A DNA stretch of 64,000 bases from JAJRTE01 sp964418585. GTDB taxonomy: Bacteria > Myxococcota_A > UBA796 > JAJRTE01. Shown here piece after piece: positions 18,054 through 26,003 of the stretch. The notes under the pieces are model-generated. The model ran no database searches, was not told where the DNA came from, and saw nothing but the letters and a program-made list of their open reading frames with translations. A program made the position numbers and the translations under genes. The number at the start of each line of letters is the position of its first letter. The first letter of the stretch is position 1. Where the stretch lies: contig CAYQMG010000054.1 of NCBI GenBank assembly GCA_964418585.1, positions 30,148 to 94,147 on the forward strand, read 5' to 3'.

Positions 18054-19283
18054 ATGGCGACGAAACGGAACAGGGTCTGGATCGGAATCGGCGTGGTCCT
18101 GGTCACCGCCGCCGGGGTATTCCTTGCCCTTGCCGGTCTGCAAGACGAGCCTCGAGCACTCCCTGCAGACATGCCGACCTATGAATTCGTTGGCGACAAC
18201 AACATCTGCCCGGTGCCCGAACTCATCCGGTTCGAGTGGAAAGGCCGCCAGTATCAGACCCTGATGCTTCACGGGGACGAGTACCACACCCTGACCTTCT
18301 TCGATCTGCCCCAACTGGTCACTGCGGACGGAAAGCTCCCACCCACGAGACGGATCTTCAAGTATCACTGCTACGTCAACCCGGACGGCATGCGCGGCAA
18401 GTGGACCTACAGCCGCGAGGACAGCCCGGACCGTTACCGAATTGGGGTCATCGGCACCGGGGTGACCTTTGGCGAGGGAGTGAGTGACGACGAGCTTTTC
18501 ACCCACCTCCTGGAGGAACGTCTGAACGCGGAACCGCCGGTGGCTCAGAAATTCGAGGTGCTCAACTTCGGAGTGCCCTGCATGACCACCGACTTCGCGG
18601 TCGGAGCATTCCTGAAACGACACGAGCAGTTCGATCTCGACCTGTGGATCTTCGTGCTGGGCGTGAACGATGCGCTCCCCATGTTCCACCGGTCCGAGGA
18701 CGACTATCGCGAGTCCTTGATCAACCTGTTGGACACCATCGACGACACCGGCGTGGACGCCCTGGTGCTGGTGGAACCCATGAACACCTTCTATCCATGG
18801 ATGAACGAATACCGCCGTTACCGAAAGGTGCTCGAGGAGGTGGTGAGCGGCCGTGTGGAGTTGGTGGATCTGGCCTCGTATCTCGACCAGCACGAACGCT
18901 GGAACGGCCTCCGCCTCGAGCCCGAAGGGGAGGTTCAGCGGGTGGTGCAGTATCGCCGGGGCCGGCCTCGAGTTCTTTTCGAGGCCACTTATCGTGCCCG
19001 GGAAGGCGAGCAGTACATCTCGCCCGAGATCTACGAATACCTGGACACCCATGAGGTACACATGGCCACTTTCATCACCGACGTGCACCTCAACCCCCAT
19101 GGACACCGGGTGACCGCGGACTTCCTTTACCATGTGCTGGCCCGTCGCCTGCGGCGCGACACGGCGCCTCGCCGGGGCGCCTTCAACACCCCGGGACACC
19201 GACGAACCCCGGGTCGGCGGTTCGCCGTTGAAGCACGCACCTGTTCCCGTCACGAATCAACAGGCCCCCGGGAGACGCTGTAG
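18054..19283 (+). CDS. Membrane-anchored SGNH-fold protein lacking the catalytic serine
   Basis: A 409-residue protein with an N-terminal membrane segment (about residues 8-28) and an SGNH/GDSL-type domain from about 128. Block I, normally GDSxTFGxGV, reads GTGVTFGEGV (134-143), so the nucleophile Ser is Gly136 and the preceding Asp is Thr135. Blocks II (NFGVPCMTTD), III (GVND) and V (DVHLNPHGH) are preserved. The fold is therefore intact but hydrolase activity is unlikely. GGAGGTG seven bases before the ATG supports the start. The Arg-rich last 50 residues are poorly ordered. It is probably co-transcribed with the tandem ATPase. Confidence 0.75.
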   Translation: MATKRNRVWIGIGVVLVTAAGVFLALAGLQDEPRALPADMPTYEFVGDNNICPVPELIRFEWKGRQYQTLMLHGDEYHTLTFFDLPQLVTADGKLPPTRRIFKYHCYVNPDGMRGKWTYSREDSPDRYRIGVIGTGVTFGEGVSDDELFTHLLEERLNAEPPVAQKFEVLNFGVPCMTTDFAVGAFLKRHEQFDLDLWIFVLGVNDALPMFHRSEDDYRESLINLLDTIDDTGVDALVLVEPMNTFYPWMNEYRRYRKVLEEVVSGRVELVDLASYLDQHERWNGLRLEPEGEVQRVVQYRRGRPRVLFEATYRAREGEQYISPEIYEYLDTHEVHMATFITDVHLNPHGHRVTADFLYHVLARRLRRDTAPRRGAFNTPGHRRTPGRRFAVEARTCSRHESTGPRETL

Positions 19284-19489
19284 ACGCGCTCGAGCTTCCC
19301 TTCTCCCGCGCGAAGCGGTATCATGTTGCGCCGGTTCCGCATACAATACAAATGGGGATAAAGCGAGAGATGGCATGCCGGGAAGGGCGCTGAATTCGGC
19401 TGCCCGATGGCCTGGCAAGCGCCCATCGCGTGCGGAAGGAGACCGCCGGGCAGCGTGTTCGAGCCGGGACGAAGTGGAGAGAATTGCGC

Positions 19490-22400
19490 ATGAAGCTTGT
19501 CTACACGGGAATGCTCGCACCCATCCTCCTGTCGATCACACACCTTGCAATGGCCGCCGTGGCCATTCCGGACGCCATGTCCCTGGAGGACCTGGACACC
19601 TCGTTCATCGGAGAGAATCCCGGAGACCAGTTTGGATACTCCATGGCCTTCGGCGATCTGAACAGCGACGGCGCCTGGGACTTGATCGTGGGCGCCCCTT
19701 CGGCCGACGGCGCCGCAGGGGAGCATTGTGGCAAGGTCTACATCTTTTTCGGCCAGCGTTCCGAGGACGGCTTCCCCTGGGTATATGGAACGGACGCAGC
19801 CAACGCCGACGTGATTTTCGAAGGCGCCCAGGCAGGAGATTACCTGGGTCATACCGTGACCGAAGTGGGCGACGTGTTGTACCGCGACTACTTCAACGAC
19901 CTCGCCATTGCCGCCACCGGTGCAGACGGAGGCAACAACAGCGGCCGGGTCTACCTTGTGTCCGGACGCAACGAAGGCTGGGTGAGCGGCGTTATCGACG
20001 AGGTTGCGGACACGAGTTTCGTGGGGCCGTACGGAGAACGAATCGGCTACTCGATGTCCAGGGGCGGCGACATCAACGGGGATGGATACCAGGATTTCCT
20101 GGTGGGGAGTTTCCGGCACGACATCCCCGGTGGCGATGCGTGGGCCGGACGCGCGTTCATCATCTTTGGACGGCCCCCTGAAGAGTGGCCTGAGAGCGCC
20201 ACCGTCGAGGAGATTGCAGGTGCATCGTTCGTGGGGGAAGCTTACAACGAACTCCTCGGCTGGTCAGTCGCCGGTAACGGCAACCTCAACGGAGACGCCT
20301 TCACCGACGTGGTGATTGGTTCCCCTGGTGATGTCGGGGCCAATTCGATGATGGGTCGTGTCAGCGTGCTGTTGGGCAAGCGGGACGGGTGGCAACTCGA
20401 TCAGCCCATCTCGGAAGCGGCGACCACCATATTCACGGGCGAAATGGTGGGCTCTCAGACAGGCTATTCTGTCGTCATGACCCGGGACTACGACTACAGC
20501 GGGTCTGACGAACTTGTCATTGGAGCCCCCACGTTCACCCCGTCCTCGTCCGAACCCAATGTGGGCAAGGTGTACCTGATTCGGGGCAGGCGCCCCGGCG
20601 AATGGCCCACGGGGGAGTACAGCGTCAGCGTGGCCGATGGAAGCTGGCTGGGCGAGGCTCCCGGGGACTACGCGGGGGTTTTCGTGGGGAGAGGCGGCAA
20701 CATCGATCGAGACGGCAAGCGGGACCTGGCCGTGGGGGCCTACTTGAACGATGACGGAGCAAAAGACGCAGGCAAGGCCTATGTAATCTTTTTGACCGAC
20801 GAGAGCGTCACGCCGAACAGTTCGCTCGCGCAAGCCGACATTCAGCTTCTGGGATTCGACGTGTACGGACGCGCCGGTGCTTCCGTGCTGAGTGGCGACA
20901 GCTTTGACGGGGACCGATTCGACGACCTTCTGATCGCTGCCCCGCGCGTGACGCCTGATGGTGTCACGGGGTACGTGGGGAACGTCTACCTTCTCCGTGG
21001 GGTGCTGTTGCAAGACCAGGACTATGATGGATACAGCCCGGCGACGGGCGACTGTGACGACGAGGATCCGGCGCGCAATCCGGGCGCGGAAGAGATCCCC
21101 TACGACTGGATCGATCAGGATTGCAACGGTGAGGATCTGGCGGACGTGGACGGTGACGGGTACCTCTCCTGGGAAGTAGACGAGGACGACTGCGACGATT
21201 ACGACCCGAACATCAGCCCCGAGGCACACGAGGTGTGTGACGGGCGGGACAACGATTGTGATACGCTCACCGACGAAAACGTCCAGACCCCCTACTATCG
21301 AGACGCCGACGGCGACGGATTCGGAACCCCGGACGACGAGGTGCTGGCCTGCGAGGTGGCCCCGGAAGGTTACGTGGCCGCCTCCGGCGACTGTGACGAC
21401 ACGAACCCGGCGGTGAATCCCTCGGCCATCGAGGTCTGCGGGGATTCGGGGGGCGACGGAGTGGATGACGATTGCTCCGGCACCCCGGACGACCGGGACT
21501 TTGACGGAGACGGCAGCGTGGACGCTGCATGTGGAGGAGACGATTGCGACGACTTCAACCCGGACGTTCACCCGGGAGCCGTGGATACGCCTTACGACGG
21601 ATTCGACCAGGATTGCGACGGTTCGGATTTCGTGGACGTGGACGGCGACGGGTTTGCAGCGACAGCGGCGAGCGGCCCGGACTGCAACGACGACGATCCC
21701 ACCATTTATCCAGGAGCGCCTGAAGTGGAGTGCGACGGGATCGATCAGAACTGCGACGGAGTCGATCTGTACGACGTGGATGGTGACGGGTTCAAGGGTT
21801 GCGGACTGGAGGAGGGCGAGGAAGCGGATTGCGACGACTATGACCCGGACACCTACCCGGGGGCCTACGACTGGGGGAACGACGACAAGGATCAGAACTG
21901 CGACGGGATTCCCGCCCAGGACGCCGACGAGGACGGGTACCGGACCCCGGACGACCTCGACTGTGACGACTATGACTCGAGCCGCCATCCGGGCGCGGAG
22001 GAGGATCCGTACGACGGGGTGGATCAGGACTGCGACGGGAACGACCTGGTCGACGTGGACCTCGACGGATTCGCGGCCACCCAGGCAGACGGCGACGACT
22101 GCGACGACAACGACCAGAACACCTATCCTGGAGCGGACGAGATTCCCTACGACGGAATCGACCAGGACTGCAACGGCAGCGACCTGGTCGACGTGGACGG
22201 CGACGGATTCGACAGCGAAGTCGTGGGCGGGGACGATTGCGATGACAACGACATCTCGGTCAGCCCCATCGCCCCGGAAGTGCCCTACAACAACGTGGAC
22301 GAGAACTGCGACGGACTCTACGCCGACCAGGACGCGGACGGATACAACACCTACGACGACATCAACCCGGACTGCGACGACCTCGACCCCGACGCATATC

Positions 22401-22891
22401 CCGGAGCCGAGGAGATCCCGTATGACGGGATCGATCAGGACTGCGACGGAGCGGACCTCACCGACATGGACGGAGACGGATTCGACGGCTGGGAGGCCGG
22501 CGGTGCAGACTGCGACGACCTCGACCCGACCATCAATCCAGACGCCGAGGAAATCCTCGACGACGGCATAGACAACAACTGTGACAACCTCGTGGACCCG
22601 GCCGACATGGACGGAGACGGATACTCCATCGCCCCTTCCGCCCTGGAACCCGATTGCGACGACTCCAACCCCGATGTCCATCCAGGCGCCACCGAGGTGC
22701 CCGACCTGGTGGACAACGACTGTGACGGTCGTATCGACGAACACATCGTGGAAGCCGTGCAGGACCCCGGCGGCTGCGTCTGCTCGAGTCGCTCCGGAAC
22801 ACCTTCCGGCGGCGACGTGCTCCCGTTCGTCCCGGCGGCTCTCCTGCTCATGGTCCGACTGAGGCGCCGCCGTCTCCCGCCCCGCCTCTGA
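19490..22891 (+). CDS. Surface protein: FG-GAP beta-propeller plus twelve MopE-type Asp-rich repeats
   Basis: A 1133-residue exported protein; the start is the ATG at 19490 with GGAGAGA seven bases upstream, not the longer frame from 19430. After the signal peptide come seven FG-GAP repeats of about 65 residues (for example GYSMAFGDLNSDG, then DLIVGAP), the number needed for an integrin-like seven-bladed propeller with Ca-binding DxDxDG loops. From about residue 510 to 1090 there are twelve DCDD(x)DP...PGA...DGxDQDCDG units, the MopE-type metal-binding motif. The C-terminus has CVCSS, a hydrophobic stretch and RLRRRR, like a MYXO-CTERM tail. It is extremely acidic. Metal or ligand binding at the cell surface is inferred. 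Confidence 0.88.
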   Translation: MKLVYTGMLAPILLSITHLAMAAVAIPDAMSLEDLDTSFIGENPGDQFGYSMAFGDLNSDGAWDLIVGAPSADGAAGEHCGKVYIFFGQRSEDGFPWVYGTDAANADVIFEGAQAGDYLGHTVTEVGDVLYRDYFNDLAIAATGADGGNNSGRVYLVSGRNEGWVSGVIDEVADTSFVGPYGERIGYSMSRGGDINGDGYQDFLVGSFRHDIPGGDAWAGRAFIIFGRPPEEWPESATVEEIAGASFVGEAYNELLGWSVAGNGNLNGDAFTDVVIGSPGDVGANSMMGRVSVLLGKRDGWQLDQPISEAATTIFTGEMVGSQTGYSVVMTRDYDYSGSDELVIGAPTFTPSSSEPNVGKVYLIRGRRPGEWPTGEYSVSVADGSWLGEAPGDYAGVFVGRGGNIDRDGKRDLAVGAYLNDDGAKDAGKAYVIFLTDESVTPNSSLAQADIQLLGFDVYGRAGASVLSGDSFDGDRFDDLLIAAPRVTPDGVTGYVGNVYLLRGVLLQDQDYDGYSPATGDCDDEDPARNPGAEEIPYDWIDQDCNGEDLADVDGDGYLSWEVDEDDCDDYDPNISPEAHEVCDGRDNDCDTLTDENVQTPYYRDADGDGFGTPDDEVLACEVAPEGYVAASGDCDDTNPAVNPSAIEVCGDSGGDGVDDDCSGTPDDRDFDGDGSVDAACGGDDCDDFNPDVHPGAVDTPYDGFDQDCDGSDFVDVDGDGFAATAASGPDCNDDDPTIYPGAPEVECDGIDQNCDGVDLYDVDGDGFKGCGLEEGEEADCDDYDPDTYPGAYDWGNDDKDQNCDGIPAQDADEDGYRTPDDLDCDDYDSSRHPGAEEDPYDGVDQDCDGNDLVDVDLDGFAATQADGDDCDDNDQNTYPGADEIPYDGIDQDCNGSDLVDVDGDGFDSEVVGGDDCDDNDISVSPIAPEVPYNNVDENCDGLYADQDADGYNTYDDINPDCDDLDPDAYPGAEEIPYDGIDQDCDGADLTDMDGDGFDGWEAGGADCDDLDPTINPDAEEILDDGIDNNCDNLVDPADMDGDGYSIAPSALEPDCDDSNPDVHPGATEVPDLVDNDCDGRIDEHIVEAVQDPGGCVCSSRSGTPSGGDVLPFVPAALLLMVRLRRRRLPPRL

Positions 22892-23097
22892 CACACACCA
22901 CGCCTTGCATCTCCTCCCTCGCGCCCCTGCCAACCGGTGCAAAAACCATGTGCACGACCCCCACCGCCTCCACGGGCTGCTCCAGCGCCGGTCGTGGTCG
23001 CCGGAGCCTGGAATCGTCCACGCCTATGTCCTCGAATTGCAGCATATTTCACGTTCCTTCCCCCCGCGACCGGGACCATCGCGGAGCGCATAAATAC

Positions 23098-23126
23098 TTG
23101 ACAGCCGTATCGCCCGGGTGTATAAG
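23098..23126 (+). promoter_or_regulatory. Strong predicted sigma70 promoter of the tonB operon
   Basis: TTGACA (23098-23103, 6 of 6), a 17-base spacer and TATAAG (23121-23126, 5 of 6): the best promoter-like match in the window. Transcription should begin near 23133, giving a leader of about 305 bases before tonB at 23439. Confidence 0.75.
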
Positions 23127-23132
23127 GCGACC

Positions 23133-23279
23133 ATGTGGACGAATGAACCGGTCTTGGGCCCCAAAAAACTGTACGTGTCGCCTCGGTGGGACGACGGAGC
23201 CTGGGAGCGAAGAGGAAAGACGCTTCTCTCAGGTGAAGCATGGCCTCACCTTTTCATCTGCACCAACTCTTGCGTATGA
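23133..23279 (+). CDS. Possible 48-residue leader peptide ahead of tonB
   Basis: An ATG at 23133, on the expected transcription start of the promoter above, opens a 48-codon frame ending TGA at 23279. If translated it would be leaderless. The peptide begins MWTNEPVLGPKKLYV, has two Cys and many Trp/Arg, and resembles no family I know. Codon third positions are only moderately GC-rich. It may equally be a structured untranslated leader. There is otherwise no gene between 22892 and 23438. Confidence 0.25.
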   Translation: MWTNEPVLGPKKLYVSPRWDDGAWERRGKTLLSGEAWPHLFICTNSCV

Positions 23280-23438
23280 ATCTCCCGAACTGGACCGGGT
23301 GCCGTTCAGAAGTTTCCCGACGTGACACCGGCAAATCAGCGAGGCCAGGCGTGGTTGGGGGTAACTGTAGCCCGTGACCGAAAAGGGACGGGTGACGTGG
23401 CGTGCTGACAGTCCAGACGACCTAGCCAGGAGGCAATC
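23280..23438 (+). promoter_or_regulatory. Untranslated leader of tonB with possible stem-loops
   Basis: The remainder of the leader between the small frame and tonB. TCAGC near 23337 could pair with GCTGA near 23404, enclosing a smaller CCCGT/ACGGG hairpin (about 23370-23392). It ends in AGCCAGGAGG, which contains the tonB ribosome-binding site. No known riboswitch was confidently recognised. Confidence 0.3.
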
Positions 23439-24176
23439 ATGTTCGACTCGATCGGGCGGCGCGGAAAGGTCAAGAACCTGTCTCCGCTTCGCTGGCTCTT
23501 CAGTTCCATCATCGCTGGATTGATCATTTCTGGCGCCATCGGAACGTACGACGTCGTCCAGTCGGGGCCCCAGGCAGAGGCGCAGGTAGAGGAGGAGTTG
23601 GAGGAGGTCACTTTCAAGCAATCCCTTCCCCCGCCCCCGCCTCCTCCTCCACCGCCGCCGGCACGCCGTCCACCCAGGTCCACCACACGACCGAAGCGCA
23701 ACGTGATCACCAAGAAGGTGATCAAGAAGGAGATCGAGGATCCCGAACCCACACCGATCCCGAAGAAGGAGGAGGACGAGCCCACGCCGACACCGGACCC
23801 GGACGAACTGTTCGACGAGTTCGACGGGGCCGAGGGCGGTGTCCCGGGCGGCGTTCTCGACGGGGTCATCGGTGGCGTGGTCGGGAGCGACACCTACGGG
23901 TCTTCCAACATCCAGGAAGTGGATGTCAACTCGATCCAGAAACTCAAGGTCGTTCCCCCGGTCTACCCCCCGCTGGCCAAGCGCGCCGGGGTGGAAGGCC
24001 AGGTGCTCGTCGAGGTGACCTGCTCGGCGGACGGGCGAGTGACGAACATCAAGTGGTTGAGAGGAGACGTCATCTTCAAGGAGGCGGTGGAAACCGCGCT
24101 CCGACAGTGGCGCTTCGCCCCACGGCCCATCTCGTTCAAGTTCCAGCAACCGTTCAATTTCAAGATAAAGAAGTGA
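23439..24176 (+). CDS. tonB: TonB-family energy transducer
   Basis: A 245-residue protein. A short cytoplasmic start precedes one membrane helix (about 17-38). A Pro-rich region with eleven consecutive prolines and Lys/Arg and Glu/Pro tracts spans the periplasm. The C-terminal TonB domain (about 165-245) carries VYPPLAKRAGVEGQV and ALRQWRFAP. TonB carries the proton-motive energy gathered by ExbB/ExbD to outer-membrane receptors. AGGAGG six bases before the ATG confirms the start. It is the first gene of tonB-exbB-exbD-exbD-secDF, and no receptor gene is in the window. Gliding-motility or outer-membrane-tension roles are also known for relatives. Confidence 0.9.
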   Translation: MFDSIGRRGKVKNLSPLRWLFSSIIAGLIISGAIGTYDVVQSGPQAEAQVEEELEEVTFKQSLPPPPPPPPPPPARRPPRSTTRPKRNVITKKVIKKEIEDPEPTPIPKKEEDEPTPTPDPDELFDEFDGAEGGVPGGVLDGVIGGVVGSDTYGSSNIQEVDVNSIQKLKVVPPVYPPLAKRAGVEGQVLVEVTCSADGRVTNIKWLRGDVIFKEAVETALRQWRFAPRPISFKFQQPFNFKIKK

Positions 24177-24217
24177 TTTAACCGGATATCGCAACGAAAC
24201 TCTTGGGAGGCGACAGC

Positions 24218-24898
24218 ATGTCATTTGACCTGATGCACATTTGGGCGAGTATGGGCTTGCCCGTGAAGCTTGTGGCACTCACGATGCTCATCATGGGACT
24301 GCTCTGTCTCGTCGTGACGATCGAGCGCCTGCTGGTGCTGAACAAGGCCACCCGGCAGAGCCTGGCTCTGGCCGACCAACTGGGCGGCCTGCTGGCAGAG
24401 GGGAAGGTGGAGGAAGCCATCGCCCTGGCAGGCGAAAAACGCTTCAAGATGAGCTACCTCGGCCCGCTCGTCTCGAACGGCCTCAGCGCCTTCATGACCC
24501 GACGCGGAACCCGGGGCGCCGACGCAGTGGCTGCGGCCCGGAGGGCGATCGAAAAGTCGGTGCAGCTCGAAGACCTGGCGCTTCGCAAGGGCTTCAGTAT
24601 CCTGGCAACAACGGCTTCGAGCGGTCCGTTCGTGGGCCTGTTCGGCACAGTGATCGGGATCATCAACGCATTCGAAAAAATGGGCGAAAGCGGCATGGGC
24701 GGTATCTCTGCAGTGTCCGCCGGTATTGCAGAGGCCCTCGTGTCCACCGCGTTCGGACTCCTGGTGGCCATCCCCGCCACCTGGGCGTTCAACTACTTCC
24801 TGACCCGGGTTGAGACCATCGACACGGAGATGACGGTATCCACCACAGAGCTGGTGGACTTCTGCATCGCCGAGATGGAGAAGCGGCAGGCCGCGTAA
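24218..24898 (+). CDS. exbB: ExbB/TolQ/MotA-family proton channel
   Basis: A 226-residue inner-membrane protein with three membrane segments: about 15-37, then the pair beginning near 128 and 165. The family core TASSGPFVGLFGTVIGII and GISAVSAGIAEALVSTAFGL is intact. ExbB pentamers surround ExbD and form the proton channel driving TonB. GGGAGG precedes the ATG at 24218; the longer frame from 24203 has no ribosome-binding site. It lies 41 bases after tonB in the same operon. Confidence 0.93.
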   Translation: MSFDLMHIWASMGLPVKLVALTMLIMGLLCLVVTIERLLVLNKATRQSLALADQLGGLLAEGKVEEAIALAGEKRFKMSYLGPLVSNGLSAFMTRRGTRGADAVAAARRAIEKSVQLEDLALRKGFSILATTASSGPFVGLFGTVIGIINAFEKMGESGMGGISAVSAGIAEALVSTAFGLLVAIPATWAFNYFLTRVETIDTEMTVSTTELVDFCIAEMEKRQAA

Positions 24899-24957
24899 TT
24901 CCATCCCGCTCGAACGACCGGCCTCCCTCATCGGCCGGACAGGCAAGGAGTCGCACC

Positions 24958-25407
24958 ATGGGCATGAACGTCGGTGCCAGCAAGTTCATGATAGACATCA
25001 ACGTGACACCGCTCGTCGATGTCTGTCTCGTCCTCCTCATCATCTTCATGGTCGTCACCCCCATGCTGAAAGAAGGCGTGGCGGTTCAACTCCCGGAGAC
25101 CGAAAACGGCGAGGAGATTCAGGAGGACAAGAAGGAGCATGTCACCCTGACCATCAAGGACGATGGGACCATCTACATCGAAAACGTCGAGGTCAAGGGC
25201 GTGGTGGAGGACGACCCTGCGTCCAACAAACTCCTCGAGGAGGCCATCCGAAGCGCCTTGCGCATGGGCAAGAACAAGCCGCTCCTCATCAAGGCGGACG
25301 CACGCCTCAAGTACGGCGCGGTCAAGCGCGTGATGGACATCGTCAAGGACAGCAAGATGCTCAAGTGGGTCAAGGTGGCGGCCGACAAGGCCAAGGAACA
25401 AAGCTGA
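24958..25407 (+). CDS. exbD: ExbD/TolR-family channel subunit (first copy)
   Basis: A 149-residue ExbD protein: a short cytoplasmic start, one membrane helix beginning DINVTPLVDVCLVLLIIFMV, and a periplasmic domain. The membrane Asp of the LVD motif that shuttles protons is present. AAGGAG lies eight bases before the ATG. A second exbD follows; such pairs occur in TonB- and Agl/Gli-type motors. Confidence 0.93.
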   Translation: MGMNVGASKFMIDINVTPLVDVCLVLLIIFMVVTPMLKEGVAVQLPETENGEEIQEDKKEHVTLTIKDDGTIYIENVEVKGVVEDDPASNKLLEEAIRSALRMGKNKPLLIKADARLKYGAVKRVMDIVKDSKMLKWVKVAADKAKEQS

Positions 25408-25463
25408 GCCTCGACCCCGCACGGCTTGCCCAAGACCTGGCAGGCGCTGGAGGATAGTCAGAC

Positions 25464-25916
25464 ATGGGAATGGAAGTCGGCACCAAGAATCCAAAGTCTG
25501 AGATCAACGTCACCCCCCTGGTCGACGTGGTCCTCGTCCTGTTGATCATCTTCATGGTGATCACTCCGATCATCCTTCAGGCCACGAAGGTCCACCTGCC
25601 CAAAATGGAGGTCACCGACGAGGAGCCTGATCCTCTCGCCCCCAAAACTCTCGTGGTCAAGGTCGACGCAGACGGCAGTATCGCCCTCCGCGTCGGCGAT
25701 GCCGAGCAGCAGGTGAGCTGGGAGCAACTCTATGCCAAGCTCAAGGCTCAGCTTGACGCCCGCACCGACAAGATCGTGTTCATCGATGCCAGCACGATGA
25801 TTGCATACGGACAATTCGTCTCCATCACCGACCTCGTGAAAGGCATCGGCGCCCATGTGGCCGTGGTGGACACCGACGAGGTAACCGAAAACGAAGGCAA
25901 GCAACAAGAAGGGTAA
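25464..25916 (+). CDS. exbD: ExbD/TolR-family channel subunit (second copy)
   Basis: A 150-residue second ExbD. Its membrane helix has the same EINVTPLVDVVLVLLIIFMV core with the essential Asp; the periplasmic part differs clearly from the first copy (KVHLPKMEV, then FIDASTMIAYG). A mixed ExbD1/ExbD2 dimer inside the ExbB pentamer is a reasonable inference. GGAGG precedes the ATG by about ten bases. secDF follows at 87 bases. Confidence 0.93.
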   Translation: MGMEVGTKNPKSEINVTPLVDVVLVLLIIFMVITPIILQATKVHLPKMEVTDEEPDPLAPKTLVVKVDADGSIALRVGDAEQQVSWEQLYAKLKAQLDARTDKIVFIDASTMIAYGQFVSITDLVKGIGAHVAVVDTDEVTENEGKQQEG

Positions 25917-26003
25917 CCGGTTCGCACCGGCCATCTCCGCACCACACGCCTCGAGCCTCCACACCGACGGTGCGTTCCCTCTATCGTTTTGGAGCCCCTA
26001 TCC

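Noticed and set aside
20264..22942. 892-codon open frame antisense to the FG-GAP/MopE gene
   Set aside because: Its Val/Gly/His-rich repeats are just the reverse reading of the Asp-rich repeat DNA.
23424..23438. Possible cobalamin riboswitch before tonB (AGCCAGGAG resembles a B12 box and ACTGTA occurs upstream)
   Set aside because: The rest of the conserved cobalamin core is missing and AGCCAGGAGG is explained by the ribosome-binding site. A cmscan hit to RF00174 would reopen this.
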